Position numbers and translations under genes: made by a program. Positions 1 through 8,299 of a stretch of 64,000 bases of DNA are shown one piece after another. Within the stretch, counting starts at the first letter, position 1. Each line of letters opens with the position of its first letter. The stretch spans positions 1 to 64,000 of the forward strand of contig NZ_JABJXU010000008.1 of assembly GCF_013155265.1 (NCBI RefSeq). The letters are read 5' to 3'. The notes beneath the pieces were generated by a model, which saw only the letters and a list, made by a program, of their open reading frames with translations, was not told the origin of the DNA and searched no databases. Origin of the DNA: Enterococcus sp. MMGLQ5-1. GTDB lineage: Bacteria; Bacillota; Bacilli; Lactobacillales; Streptococcaceae.

Positions 1-93
1 TTCTTCCCGAAGGGATGAAGCCGATTCTCCTGCTAATAATCTCTCAACGATCTGAATTTTTAATGTCTCCGGATAATAATTATGTTTTGCCAT
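1..93 (-). CDS. Transposase OrfA N-terminus, IS3-like (runs off the window)
   Basis: The first 31 codons are visible and read MAKHNYYPETLKIQIVERLL followed by AGESASSLREE. This is the opening of a helix-turn-helix OrfA as found in IS3-family elements, which binds the element ends. The ATG is at 93 and a GGAGGTG ribosome binding site sits seven bases upstream (complement of 102-108). The ribosome binding site lies inside a hairpin (102-134). The rest of the gene is outside the window, so family assignment rests on these residues only. Confidence 0.6.
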   Translation of the reverse strand, partial: MAKHNYYPETLKIQIVERLLAGESASSLREE

Positions 94-101
94 TAGAAAA
101 A

Positions 102-134
102 CACCTCCAAATTTATTTTACTAAATTTGAGGTG
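102..134 (-). promoter_or_regulatory. Leader hairpin that sequesters the transposase ribosome binding site
   Basis: On the minus strand CACCTCAAATTTA pairs with TAAATTTGGAGGTG across a six-base loop with one bulged G. The 3' arm contains the GGAGGTG ribosome binding site of the transposase. A transcript entering from outside would fold and hide the site; a transcript started inside the arm would not. This is a known protective device of insertion sequences. Its action here is inferred. Confidence 0.6.
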
Positions 135-249
135 CTCTTTTTTAATTGTATCTAATTATAGTGTCAGTTCCACCGGCAACTTAGCTTCTTTTTTTGTCAT
201 GCCGACTAACTTGTTTTTAGAAGCGATAAATGGAGGAAGCTTTAAAAGC

Positions 250-642
250 TTATTTCAAAGGCTCAATAACGGTCTCAATGCTATAGCGACACCATTTATC
301 AATAATTTCAAGAAATTCGACAAGCTGCTTGGTTTCAAAATGAGCAATTATTAGGTAACAGGCACCACCAGAAATTTTATAGAATTCGGAAATTGGTTCA
401 AATTGATTGACTTGCTTTTCAAATTGTTTAAATCGGTTAGAATTCATAAAAATGCGAATGAACTGTGTTTGTGGGTAATTGATGCTGATACTGAAATTTT
501 TAATGGCTCCAGATTCCTGTAGCTTAATAATGCGGTTGCCGACTGCTTGACCCGACATATGAATTTGCTCTCCAATAGCTTTGTTTGTCATTTTACTGTT
601 TTGCTTTAATAGCTGAATTATTTTTTGATCAATGTTATCCAT
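250..642 (-). CDS. Lrp/AsnC-family transcriptional regulator
   Basis: About 130 residues. The N-terminal winged helix-turn-helix reads MDNIDQKIIQLLKQNSKMTN and continues with AIGEQIHMSGQAVGNRI, the usual AsnC/Lrp pattern. The C-terminal half fits a short RAM ligand-binding domain. The family senses amino acids or related metabolites. I chose the ATG at 642 because Lrp proteins usually begin with this motif. Two further in-frame ATG codons at 660 and 657 lack a ribosome binding site, and the site before 642 is weak too (AGTAGG, close to the ATG). The gene is divergent from the isochorismatase-like gene, with about 110 bases between them, so that gene is a plausible target. Confidence 0.85.
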   Translation of the reverse strand: MDNIDQKIIQLLKQNSKMTNKAIGEQIHMSGQAVGNRIIKLQESGAIKNFSISINYPQTQFIRIFMNSNRFKQFEKQVNQFEPISEFYKISGGACYLIIAHFETKQLVEFLEIIDKWCRYSIETVIEPLK

Positions 643-753
643 TTTACCTACTTTCATCATGAAATCAATTTGCTTTTTTGTTTTTCAGTAAGCGCTGTGT
701 ATTCATTTATTTTTTCTATATGATAATTATATCAAAGTTAGAGGAGTGATTTA

Positions 754-1302
754 ATGAAAAAAAAACGTGCACTATTGGTAATTGATGTTCAGAATGATTA
801 TTTTAAAAATGGAAGACTGCCATTAGAGCATCCAGAAACAGTACTAAGAAAAATTAATCAATTGGAAAAGAAATTTATTAGAATGAATCAACCAATCATT
901 TACATTCAACATATCAGCCGTCACAAAATTGCCCCATTTTTTATGGCTGGCACTTCTGGGGTCAAGCTACACCAAGGGCTGATTATAAATCCAGAAAGCA
1001 CTATTGTAACAAAACAATTTCCAAATTCATTTTATAAAACAAATTTGAAGCAGCTTCTTGACAAGCTTGAGATTGAGCAGTTGGTCATAACTGGTATGAT
1101 GACCCATATGTGTATAGATTCAACAACGAGAGCCAGCTTTGAGCTAGGCTATCAGCCAATTGTAATTTTAGATGCAGTAACCACAAGAGAATTAGCCTTT
1201 GACTCGCAAATTGTAAGTGCAAAAGAGGTACAAACTGCCTTTTTAGCTTCTTTTGAAACCTTTGCCAAAGTTGTATCAACCAAAGAATTTTTAGCTGAAT
1301 AA
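754..1302 (+). CDS. Isochorismatase-family cysteine hydrolase
   Basis: 182 residues, a normal length for this family. LLVIDVQNDYF near residues 7-17 carries the catalytic Asp. A Lys in the VTKQFPNSF segment and the Cys of GMMTHMCIDSTTR complete the Asp-Lys-Cys triad. Family members hydrolyse isochorismate, nicotinamide or other amides in the cytoplasm. The substrate cannot be told from the sequence; nicotinamidase is less likely because its typical metal-binding signature is not obvious. The start follows GAGGAGTGATTTA. It diverges from the AsnC-type regulator. Confidence 0.85.
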   Translation: MKKKRALLVIDVQNDYFKNGRLPLEHPETVLRKINQLEKKFIRMNQPIIYIQHISRHKIAPFFMAGTSGVKLHQGLIINPESTIVTKQFPNSFYKTNLKQLLDKLEIEQLVITGMMTHMCIDSTTRASFELGYQPIVILDAVTTRELAFDSQIVSAKEVQTAFLASFETFAKVVSTKEFLAE

Positions 1303-1392
1303 GAATATGATTTTAGCTGTTTCAAACGAATTGTTGGTAAAATTTCATGTTTCAAAATATAATGTAGGTAAATAAGAAAGGGTGGTTTTAGG

Positions 1393-2241
1393 ATGAGTTT
1401 AACTGATACATTTGAATTAAGTAATGGTGTAAAAATTCCGATAGTTGGCTTTGGAACATGGCAAACACCTGATGGCGAAGTGGCTGAGCAGTCGGTGTTG
1501 GATGCGTTAGAGGCTGGATACCGTCATATTGATACAGCGGCGATATATGGCAATGAAGAATCAGTAGGGCGTGCCATTAAAAAATTTGATTTACCTAGAG
1601 ATGAATTATTTGTGACAACTAAGCTGTGGAATGATGCGCATAGCTATCAAGGCGGCAAGCAGGCACTAGATGATTCTTTAAAGCGTTTAGGATTAGATTA
1701 TGTTGATCTGTATTTAATCCATTGGCCTAATCCGCTTGCAGTTCGCGATCATTGGCAGGAGGCAAATGCTGAGGCTTGGCGTGCAATGGAGGAGGCTGTT
1801 AAGGCAGGAAAAGTCAGAGCCATTGGTATTTCAAATTTTCACAAGCATCATATTGATAGTCTTTTAAAGAACGCAAGTATTCTACCACAGGTGAACCAAA
1901 TTTTTGTCAATCCAAGTGATCAGCAAATAGAGGTTGTGAAGTATAATCAGTCAAAATCGATTTTAACTGAGGCATACTCACCTTTAGGTACAGGTAAAAT
2001 TTTTGAAGTACCAGAATTAGTTGCTTTGGCTGAGAAGTATGGTAAGACAGTGGCGCAGCTTGTATTGAACTGGCATTTAGCTAAGGGCTATTTACCCTTA
2101 CCAAAATCTGTTCACAAGGCAAGAATCATTGAGAATACTAAAATTTTTGATTTTAAGCTGTCGGCTGAGGATATTGAATTAATTGATGGCTTGCACGGTA
2201 CGGCTGGATTAGCACGAAATCCTGACGAGGCTACTTATTAA
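1393..2241 (+). CDS. Aldo/keto reductase
   Basis: 282 residues forming a typical AKR barrel. DTAAIYGNEESVG (around residue 47) supplies the catalytic Asp and Tyr, VTTKLWND the Lys, and DLYLIHWPNP the His. The C-terminal PLPKSVHKARIIENT is the NADP(H)-binding segment. It reduces aldehydes or ketones with NADPH, as in YvgN/DkgA-like enzymes, but the natural substrate is unknown. The ribosome binding site is GGGTGG upstream of the ATG. It is followed by a strong hairpin terminator. Confidence 0.9.
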   Translation: MSLTDTFELSNGVKIPIVGFGTWQTPDGEVAEQSVLDALEAGYRHIDTAAIYGNEESVGRAIKKFDLPRDELFVTTKLWNDAHSYQGGKQALDDSLKRLGLDYVDLYLIHWPNPLAVRDHWQEANAEAWRAMEEAVKAGKVRAIGISNFHKHHIDSLLKNASILPQVNQIFVNPSDQQIEVVKYNQSKSILTEAYSPLGTGKIFEVPELVALAEKYGKTVAQLVLNWHLAKGYLPLPKSVHKARIIENTKIFDFKLSAEDIELIDGLHGTAGLARNPDEATY

Positions 2242-2287
2242 TTTTCATACGTTGAATTGAAAGAATTAATAAAAAGCGTTATAAAAG

Positions 2288-2318
2288 TTGGACTGATAAA
2301 TATTTCAGTCCAATTTTT
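2288..2318 (+). terminator. Rho-independent terminator after the aldo/keto reductase
   Basis: TTGGACTGA (2288-2296) pairs perfectly with TCAGTCCAA (2305-2313), followed by a T run. The same TTGGACTG-TAAAT-TTTC sequence recurs at about 16.13 kb and, more weakly, near 5.64 and 42.65 kb. The hairpin is therefore also the left end of a dispersed repeat family. Confidence 0.75.
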
Positions 2319-2556
2319 ATTTGTCTCAAAATGATAAAAAGACCTATCTTTCTATAATTAATGCAGTCAATATTTGCGGGTAAGCCAATCTTTCTGCGAA
2401 ACAATACCATTTTCGCAATAAAGCATTGTCTAAGACGTGAATTCGGTATTCTCTCTACGAAAAATTGGGCAAACCGTTGGGGATGCAGATGAAGCGTAAT
2501 TTAGAAATATCTCTCAAGTTTCAGTATTCTATTCAGCTTGAGTAACACTACGGAGA

Positions 2557-2806
2557 TGGGACAAAAGATGTTTTGCGACTTAGAAAATATGCTAAATTGT
2601 CTTGTGAAAAAATCGTCAAACAAGGTGCTTTCTCTCTCTGATTAAAACTGTGAAGAATAGACGAGTCATTCGTTTATTCAGTCAGACGCTTTCTATCTGA
2701 CCGGATGACCTATCTAACGTACCTTAGCGGATTTTTTGCTTAGTCGTTGTCGCATTGTCCTCCGTAAATTAAAAACAATCCAAAAAAGGTTAGGACTTTT
2801 GTCCCA
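2557..2806. repeat. Family A MITE-like repeat, copy 1
   Basis: An approximately 250-base element bounded by perfect 11-base inverted repeats TGGGACAAAAG and CTTTTGTCCCA. The interior shares CTCTCTGATTAAAACTGTGA and the TCAGTCAGACG...CTGACCG hairpin with the copy at 21.3 kb. It shares the CCTTAGCGGATTTT...CGTTGTCGCATTGTCC segment with the copy at 27.35 kb. It encodes nothing evident. The right end can fold as a GGTTAGGAC/GTCCCAACC hairpin and may terminate transcription. Confidence 0.7.
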
Positions 2807-2865
2807 ACCCTAATATCCATCTTGAGTATTTTAGTCAAATCGGCTTGGTTGATATTGAGCCAATA

Positions 2866-2954
2866 AAAAACAACTGAGCTAATGAGATACGTTCCTAAGA
2901 TAGCTTTTTTAGTCTATCCATTAGGAGCTGCATCAAATTAAGGCAGTTGTTTTT
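2866..2954 (-). terminator. Terminator-like structure downstream of tyrS
   Basis: AAAAACAACTG (2866-2876) is complementary to CAGTTGTTTTT (2944-2954). The intervening bases contain a second stem formed by CCTAAGATAG and CTATC-ATTAGG. Read on the minus strand this directly follows tyrS and ends in a T run. Confidence 0.55.
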
Positions 2955-2960
2955 ATTTAA

Positions 2961-4223
2961 TTAATATTGGACTAAAAAGTTTTTCTTTTTACCACGTCGG
3001 ATGACGGTCAGCTCATTTTCGATTTTATCTGCATCAGAGAGCGTATAATCAAGCTTTTGTTGTCGTTCGCCGTTAATATAAATGGCACCATTTGTGATAT
3101 CCTCACGTGCTTGGCGCTTAGATGGCGAGATTTTTGACTCGACTAGGAAATCTACCAGATTTAAAGGTGTTTCAGCAGTCACATTATAGGTTGCAACGTC
3201 TTTTAAGCCAACCTTGATGTCTTTCACATTCAAGGTTTTTAAATCGCCGCCACCAAAAAGAATTTCTGAAATATGAACAGCCTGTTCGTAAGCATCTTGA
3301 CCGTGAACAAGTGCTGTTACCTCACGTGCTAGGATTTTTTGAGCTGACCGTGACCCACGATTTTCGTTAAATTCAATCTCAATTTGTGCAATTTCTTCTA
3401 ATGTGAGGAAGGTAAAGTATTTTAGGAAGCGAACCGCATCCTCATCAGTCGTATTTAACCAAAATTGGTAAAATTCATAAGGCGTTGTCTTTTGGGCATC
3501 CAACCAAATGGCGTTGCCCTCTGATTTTCCAAATTTTTTGCCATCAGCAGTTGTAATCAGTGGCAAAGTCAAGCCAAAGCCCTGTTTGCCAGTTTCCTTA
3601 CGAATTAGCTCTGTACCAGTCGTGATATTGCCCCATTGGTCACTACCACCAACCTGTAGCTCAATGCCGTAATCTTCAAATAATTTTTGAAAATCATAGC
3701 CCTGCAGCAATTGGTAGGCAAATTCAGTATAGGAAATGCCTGTTTCAATTCTTCGCTTAACAGATTCCTTGCTCATCATATAGTTGATTGTGAAATTTTT
3801 GCCAGTGTCCCGCAAGAAGTCAATGAGTGAGAGTGAGCCTAGCCAATCATAGTTATTGACAATAGATGCTGGATTTTCTTTTGCCTCAAAGTCAATAAAT
3901 TGCGCAAGCTGGTCACGGATTGCATTTGACCAATTTTGAACTGTTTCAGTTGTATTTAAGCTGCGTTCAGTATCTTTAAAGGATGGATCGCCAATCATGC
4001 CTGTTCCGCCACCAACTAAGGCATAAGGCGTATGGCCATTTATTTGAAAACGTCTAAGCATTAATATGGGAACCAATGAGCCGATATGCAAACTGTCAGC
4101 AGTTGGATCGAAGCCAATATATAGCTTAATTTTCTCGTTATTTAATTTTTCCTTTAGTGCCTCATCATCAGTGGTTTGGTAAATCAAGCCACGTGCTTGT
4201 AATTCTTCGAAAAATGATTGCAT
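2961..4223 (-). CDS. tyrS: Tyrosyl-tRNA synthetase
   Basis: 420 residues, the normal bacterial length. It charges tRNA-Tyr with tyrosine in the cytoplasm. The class I signature appears as [14 protein letters not shown] (HIGH-type) and the KMSKS-type loop as [16 protein letters not shown] and VGGSDQWGN bind tyrosine, and the last 60 residues form an S4 RNA-binding domain ([20 protein letters not shown]). The ATG at 4223 is preceded by AGGAGG; an in-frame ATG 33 bases upstream has no such site. No T-box leader motif was seen upstream. Confidence 0.97.
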   Translation of the reverse strand: MQSFFEELQARGLIYQTTDDEALKEKLNNEKIKLYIGFDPTADSLHIGSLVPILMLRRFQINGHTPYALVGGGTGMIGDPSFKDTERSLNTTETVQNWSNAIRDQLAQFIDFEAKENPASIVNNYDWLGSLSLIDFLRDTGKNFTINYMMSKESVKRRIETGISYTEFAYQLLQGYDFQKLFEDYGIELQVGGSDQWGNITTGTELIRKETGKQGFGLTLPLITTADGKKFGKSEGNAIWLDAQKTTPYEFYQFWLNTTDEDAVRFLKYFTFLTLEEIAQIEIEFNENRGSRSAQKILAREVTALVHGQDAYEQAVHISEILFGGGDLKTLNVKDIKVGLKDVATYNVTAETPLNLVDFLVESKISPSKRQAREDITNGAIYINGERQQKLDYTLSDADKIENELTVIRRGKKKNFLVQY

Positions 4224-4315
4224 TATTAACCTCCTAGAATAATAGTCATTCTCCATTTTAACTGAATTTTTTGATAAATAAAAGGCTTTAATTTTTTAAT
4301 TTTATAACGTTATGA

Positions 4316-4344
4316 TTGAAAAAGTCTCTAGGCAATGTTTTAAT
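4316..4344 (+). promoter_or_regulatory. Probable sigma-A promoter of upp
   Basis: TTGAAA (4316-4321), a 17-base spacer and TTTAAT (4339-4344) lie about 40 bases before the upp start, in the divergent region shared with tyrS. Confidence 0.5.
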
Positions 4345-4386
4345 ATTATCTGAGCAAAGTTTTTACAATAGAAAAGGAGCTTGCAA

Positions 4387-5016
4387 ATGGGAAAATTTCA
4401 AGTAATTGAGCATCCATTAATTCAGCATAAATTAACAATTATTCGTCAAAAGGATGTCGGAACTAAAGTATTTCGTGAGGTTGTCAATGAAATTGCGATG
4501 CTAATGGCCTATGAAGTCAGTCGTGATCTGCCTTTAGAAGATGTCGAAATTGAAACACCGATTACTAAGTCTGTTCAAAAAACATTATCTGGTAAAAAAT
4601 TAGCGGTTGTACCAATTTTACGTGCGGGTATTGGGATGGTAGATGGGATTGTATCTTTAATTCCAGCTGCTAAGGTAGGACATATTGGTATGTATCGTGA
4701 TGAGGAAACCTTACAGCCAGTTGAATATTTGGTGAAGCTTCCAGAAGACATTGATCAACGCCAGATTTTTGTAGTTGATCCAATGCTCGCTACGGGTGGT
4801 TCTGCGATTCTAGCGATTGACTCCTTGAAAAAACGTGGTGCGGGTAATATTAAATTTGTCTGCTTAGTTTCGGCGCCAGAGGGTGTTAAGGCATTGCAAA
4901 AAGCGCATCCGGATGTTGATATTTATACTGCTAGCTTGGACGAACGCTTGAATGAGCATGGTTATATTGTGCCGGGTCTCGGAGATGCCGGTGACAGATT
5001 GTTTGGCACAAAGTAG
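4387..5016 (+). CDS. upp: Uracil phosphoribosyltransferase
   Basis: 209 residues, exactly typical. It converts uracil and PRPP to UMP in pyrimidine salvage. The PRPP-binding loop is [11 protein letters not shown], and [12 protein letters not shown] and the C-terminal [14 protein letters not shown] are family signatures. The ATG at 4387 follows AAAGGAGC with good spacing; a TTG two codons earlier is less likely. No PyrR-type attenuator was recognised in the leader. Confidence 0.97.
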   Translation: MGKFQVIEHPLIQHKLTIIRQKDVGTKVFREVVNEIAMLMAYEVSRDLPLEDVEIETPITKSVQKTLSGKKLAVVPILRAGIGMVDGIVSLIPAAKVGHIGMYRDEETLQPVEYLVKLPEDIDQRQIFVVDPMLATGGSAILAIDSLKKRGAGNIKFVCLVSAPEGVKALQKAHPDVDIYTASLDERLNEHGYIVPGLGDAGDRLFGTK

Positions 5017-5053
5017 TGTAATTATTAATTATTAATGGTCAGGAGGTATTTTG

Positions 5054-5500
5054 ATGGGCATTGAAAATCCAAGCCAAGAGGTAATCTTTGGTTATTTGAA
5101 AAAGGCGAAAAATATCGCCGTGGTTGGTCTAAGTAATCGAACAGACCGAACAAGCTATCTAATTGCAGAAGGCTTGCAAAAGGATGGTTATCGTATCTTC
5201 CCCGTTAATCCTGTGTTAGCTGGTGAGAAGATTTTAGGTGAACAGGTTTATGCTAATTTGAAGGATATTCCAGAGCATATTGATATTGTTGATATTTTTC
5301 GGCGAAGTGAATTTTTGCCTGAAATTGCTAAAGATTTTATTGCGACTGATGCAGATGTTTTTTGGGCTCAGTTGGGCTTAGAAAGTGCTGAAGCGGCCGA
5401 TATTTTGCAGAAAAACCATCGTCATAATATTGTCATGAATCGTTGCATCAAAGTTGAATACGCCTATTCAGGTCTAAGACAGCTTAAGGATAAGGGATGA
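5054..5500 (+). CDS. CoA-binding (Rossmann) domain protein
   Basis: 148 residues consisting of one CoA-binding domain like the N-terminus of succinyl-CoA synthetase. IAVVGLSNRTDRTSY gives the nucleotide-binding loop, RIFPVNPVLAGEKILGEQVY the next strand, and VDIFRRSEFLPEIA the CoA-contacting helix. Such stand-alone proteins (YccU type) bind CoA; their job is not settled. The ATG at 5054 follows AGGAGG. It lies 37 bases after upp and could be cotranscribed with it. Confidence 0.85.
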   Translation: MGIENPSQEVIFGYLKKAKNIAVVGLSNRTDRTSYLIAEGLQKDGYRIFPVNPVLAGEKILGEQVYANLKDIPEHIDIVDIFRRSEFLPEIAKDFIATDADVFWAQLGLESAEAADILQKNHRHNIVMNRCIKVEYAYSGLRQLKDKG

Positions 5501-5603
5501 CTCAATTTAGAGCTTGAGAATTACTCAACTGATTTTATTAAAAAATTTAAATTAATTATTTTTTAACTGCCATTTTGAATAGGATGTCACAGAATGTAGA
5601 CAA

Positions 5604-5629
5604 AGTATACTTTCAAAGTATGCTTTTTC
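5604..5629 (+). terminator. Hairpin terminator downstream of the CoA-binding protein gene
   Basis: AGTATACTT pairs with AAGTATGCT (one wobble) over a three-base loop, followed by TTTTCTTTTT. It lies about 100 bases beyond the stop codon. Confidence 0.5.
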
Positions 5630-5781
5630 TTTTTGGCTCTACAATAAATTGGGCTGATAAATATTTCGATCCATTCGTTATTGGTCTAATTTGGTTTTAT
5701 TTCTCAGAAAAACTCTGTTTTTACAATAAAAATATAACATTCAAAGCAGGCTTGAGCAGCGCAAAAAGTATTATAAAATGT

Positions 5782-5807
5782 GCCATCTTGCAATAAAATG
5801 GCTTTTT
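5782..5807 (+). terminator. Weak hairpin terminator
   Basis: GCCAT pairs with ATGGC over an 11-base loop and is followed by five T. The stem is short, so this is tentative. Confidence 0.35.
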
Positions 5808-6210
5808 GTTTTATTAAATATGATTAATAGTGTATATTTAAATTGTTTAATGTTCTTATTATAAAGAAGTTGAGATTTTAAATGAGCCACCAGCTGAGTT
5901 GAAAAATGGAATTGGGGTGTATTTTCGCTCAATTTTATTGGAGAGTGTTAATAAGGTCTATTGCCTTCATTAAGCTTAATTTCTTTTTTAACCTTGTTTG
6001 GATTTTTGTCTGTGGTGGGTGCTACGTGTTCATTATTCAAATTGTGGTGATTGTAGTAACAATTGTGATTTTTATTATGATTCTATCAGCTCTATTTGTA
6101 ATTATAATCAAATTAATAGCATCGATTCACAACGGCGCATAATCACAGTTTGAATTAAAATTATTGGATGTTACAGGTCAACTAAAGTTTACGCTGAAGG
6201 AGGTACTAAG

Positions 6211-6495
6211 TTGGATACTTTAAAGAAAATTGCAACACCTAAAAGAGTTATTGCGCTTATTATTTTAATTTTAATCACTATTTTTGCATTTCAAAATATG
6301 AATTCAGTCGAGCTAATGATTATTTTCTTTTCGGTTAAATTACCATTACTTTTTTTAATCTTAGGTGTTTTTTTTCTAGGCATCTTTACTGGCTGGTCGA
6401 TTAAAAGAAATGATGTCAAAAAAATTGTTGCAGATGTGCAATCTGAAACGCAAAAAGAAATTTCAAATTTACAAAAGCAGCTTAAAGAGAAATAA
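6211..6495 (+). CDS. LapA-domain (DUF1049) membrane protein
   Basis: 94 residues. Two hydrophobic segments (about residues 13-30 and 41-63) are followed by a charged coiled-coil-like tail ending QKEISNLQKQLKEK, the layout of lipopolysaccharide-assembly-A-domain proteins. FAFQNMNSVEL after the first segment and GWSIKRN after the second are typical. Function in Gram-positives is not established. The start is TTG, fixed by AGGAGG seven bases upstream. It is monocistronic and ends with a clear terminator. Confidence 0.8.
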   Translation: MDTLKKIATPKRVIALIILILITIFAFQNMNSVELMIIFFSVKLPLLFLILGVFFLGIFTGWSIKRNDVKKIVADVQSETQKEISNLQKQLKEK

Positions 6496-6517
6496 TTTAA
6501 GCTTTTAGCCATATTTT

Positions 6518-6543
6518 AAACCTCGTGGAAGCGAGGTTTTTTT
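6518..6543 (+). terminator. Rho-independent terminator after the LapA-like gene
   Basis: AACCTCG (6519-6525), loop TGGAAG, CGAGGTT (6532-6538), then a T run. Confidence 0.85.
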
Positions 6544-6705
6544 GAATAAAAGTGGAGAAATTTCAATTTATAAATTTTTCAAAATCTTCGTTTATTGAAT
6601 GGCGAGAAAAAGAGCCAGACTTTTTTGATTTTTCTTTAATTTATGAAAACTTGCTAATAATTACTTTGATTTATGATATGATTAAAGGCATGGGAGGGCT
6701 GAAAA

Positions 6706-7464
6706 GTGCTAAATTTTTTCACGAAAACAATATCTCAACAACCAACTGGTAAAATCCCCAATCATATCGCGATTGTAATGGATGGCAATGGTCGTTGGGC
6801 TAAAAATAAACGAAAACCGAGAGTATTTGGTCACAAGGCTGGTATGGACGCCTTAAAAAAAGTTACAATACGTGCAAATGAAATTGGTGTTAAGGTTTTA
6901 ACTGTCTATGCTTTTTCAACTGAAAATTGGTCAAGACCAGAGAGTGAAGTTGAATTTATAATGAGACTTCCGATAGATTTTTACGAGAATTTTGTACCTG
7001 AGCTTAAAGCAAATAATGTGAAGGTACAGATGATGGGTGATTTAGATGGTTTACCTGTTAAAACAAAGGAATATGCATTAAAAGCTGAGGAGGCAACACG
7101 TTTTAATACTGGTCTGATTTTAAATTTTGCCTTGAATTACGGTGGTCGTGTGGAAATTGTCGATGCGATCCAAGATATTACTGAACGGGTTGTGCTGGGT
7201 GAAATTAATCCTGGTGATATTAATGAAGCCTTGGTTTCGGCCTCGCTAATGACCAACCGCTTGCCAATTGAGTATCGTAATCCAGATTTGCTAATCCGGA
7301 CGAGTGGTGAGCATCGATTATCCAACTTTTTGCTTTGGCAGGTGGCATACACTGAATTCTACTTTACGCAAGAATATTGGCCAGATTTTGATGAAAAATC
7401 TTTAGATTTAGCAATTAATGATTTTCAAAACAGGGATCGTCGTTTTGGCGGTTTAACTAAATAA
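6706..7464 (+). CDS. uppS: Isoprenyl transferase (undecaprenyl diphosphate synthase)
   Basis: 252 residues. It condenses isopentenyl diphosphate onto farnesyl diphosphate to make the C55 carrier lipid for cell-wall synthesis. IAIVMDGNGRWAKNKRKPRV holds the catalytic Asp and diphosphate loop; TVYAFSTENWSRP and the C-terminal LIRTSGEHRLSNFLLWQ are invariant family motifs. The start is GTG, set by GGGAGGG upstream. It heads the uppS-cdsA-dxr-rseP run, whose order matches Bacillus and Listeria. Confidence 0.96.
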   Translation: MLNFFTKTISQQPTGKIPNHIAIVMDGNGRWAKNKRKPRVFGHKAGMDALKKVTIRANEIGVKVLTVYAFSTENWSRPESEVEFIMRLPIDFYENFVPELKANNVKVQMMGDLDGLPVKTKEYALKAEEATRFNTGLILNFALNYGGRVEIVDAIQDITERVVLGEINPGDINEALVSASLMTNRLPIEYRNPDLLIRTSGEHRLSNFLLWQVAYTEFYFTQEYWPDFDEKSLDLAINDFQNRDRRFGGLTK

Positions 7465-7498
7465 AAATAAAGGTAATTTTTTTGGAGGGCACAAATAA

Positions 7499-8290
7499 AT
7501 GAGAACACGTGTTATTACAGCGGTGATTGCGTTAGCTGTTTTTATCCCGGTAATTTATTTTGGTGGTATTATTTTACAAATTTTGGCTGCTGTTTTAGCG
7601 GGTATCGCCGTTTATGAATTATTTAAAATGAGAAATTTAGATTTATTATCCTTTGAGGGCATTTTGTCAATGATAGGTGCAGTAGTGCTTGCTTTTCCGG
7701 TGCAAAATTATTTGACCTTTATGCCAAAAGACGCTTCATGGCTTTTGTTTACTCTAGTCGCCTTTGTTTTGCTTGGTGGCGCTGTATTTTCTAAAAATGC
7801 TTATACAATTGATGAAGCTGGCTTTCCTTTAATCGTCAGCCTGTACTGTGGTGTCGGTTTTCAAAATTTAGTGACCGCACGTCAGAGTAGCTTTGCAATT
7901 TTACTATTTGTACTTTGTATTGTCTGGGCGACCGATATTGGTGCCTATATGTTTGGTATGAAATTTGGTCAACATAAGCTTTACCCAGCTATCTCTCCAA
8001 ATAAAACAATTGAAGGCTCGCTTGGTGGTATTTTTTCAGCAATTATAGTTACCTTGATTTTTGCCTTCTTAAAGCCATCAATCTTCCCTTACTCATTGTG
8101 GATCATGTTGATTTTAACAATTCTTTTTAGCGCCTTTGCACAATTTGGTGATTTAGTTGAGAGTGCTATTAAGCGTCACTTTGGCGTCAAGGATTCAGGT
8201 AATATTTTACCAGGACATGGTGGTATTTTAGATCGTTTTGACAGCTTAATCTTTGTTTTTCCAATTATGCATTTATTTAATATTTTTTAG
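7499..8290 (+). CDS. cdsA: Phosphatidate cytidylyltransferase
   Basis: 263 residues with about eight hydrophobic segments. It makes CDP-diacylglycerol from phosphatidic acid and CTP at the membrane, the branch point of phospholipid synthesis. The C-terminal signature SAIKRHFGVKDSGNILPGHG and then GILDRFDSL is complete, including the acidic metal-binding residues. The ATG follows GGAGGGC, 34 bases after uppS. It is probably cotranscribed with uppS and dxr. Confidence 0.95.
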   Translation: MRTRVITAVIALAVFIPVIYFGGIILQILAAVLAGIAVYELFKMRNLDLLSFEGILSMIGAVVLAFPVQNYLTFMPKDASWLLFTLVAFVLLGGAVFSKNAYTIDEAGFPLIVSLYCGVGFQNLVTARQSSFAILLFVLCIVWATDIGAYMFGMKFGQHKLYPAISPNKTIEGSLGGIFSAIIVTLIFAFLKPSIFPYSLWIMLILTILFSAFAQFGDLVESAIKRHFGVKDSGNILPGHGGILDRFDSLIFVFPIMHLFNIF

Positions 8291-8299
8291 GAGTTTAGC

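Larger units (their letters stand above)
1..172 (-). mobile_element. End of an IS3-family-like insertion sequence (partial)
   Basis: The window opens inside an insertion sequence read on the minus strand. It holds the beginning of a transposase OrfA, its ribosome binding site and about 75 bases of leader. Read on the minus strand, the outer end is around TGGAACTGACAC (161-172), which resembles IS3-type terminal repeats beginning with TG. The other end lies outside the window, so the inverted repeat and any target duplication cannot be checked. Confidence 0.6.
2288..2867. repeat. Dispersed intergenic repeat family B, copy 1, interrupted by family A
   Basis: No gene is visible between 2242 and 2960. 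The stretch aligns by eye with copies near 16.13-16.39 kb and 36.24-36.64 kb. Shared pieces are a GTGAATT-TGG/CGG segment, TTAATTTAGAA-TATTT, AGCTTGAGTAACAC, and an ATTTTAGTCAAATC segment near the right end. Between AACAC (about 2546) and the ATTTTAGTCAAATC part (about 2829) lies a complete family A element, so this copy is split. Function unknown; it behaves as decaying noncoding DNA. Confidence 0.5.
5501..6210. other. Gene-free stretch with terminators and a repeat fragment
   Basis: About 700 bases without a convincing gene. It contains two hairpins and a fragment (about 5636-5680) resembling the left end of repeat family B. A 78-codon hydrophobic reading frame (5906-6142) has no ribosome binding site and low-complexity content, so I do not call it a gene. 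Confidence 0.5.

Noticed and set aside
127-354. Plus-strand frame of 75 codons at the IS end
   Set aside because: No ribosome binding site, and it overlaps the IS boundary and the antisense of the AsnC-type gene; no family resemblance.
4224-4380. T-box riboswitch in front of tyrS
   Set aside because: The leader is short and lacks the conserved T-box bulge sequence on the minus strand.
5906-6142. 78-codon hydrophobic frame that could be a small membrane protein
   Set aside because: No ribosome binding site, low-complexity Ile/Val content expected from AT-rich DNA, and no conservation signal visible.
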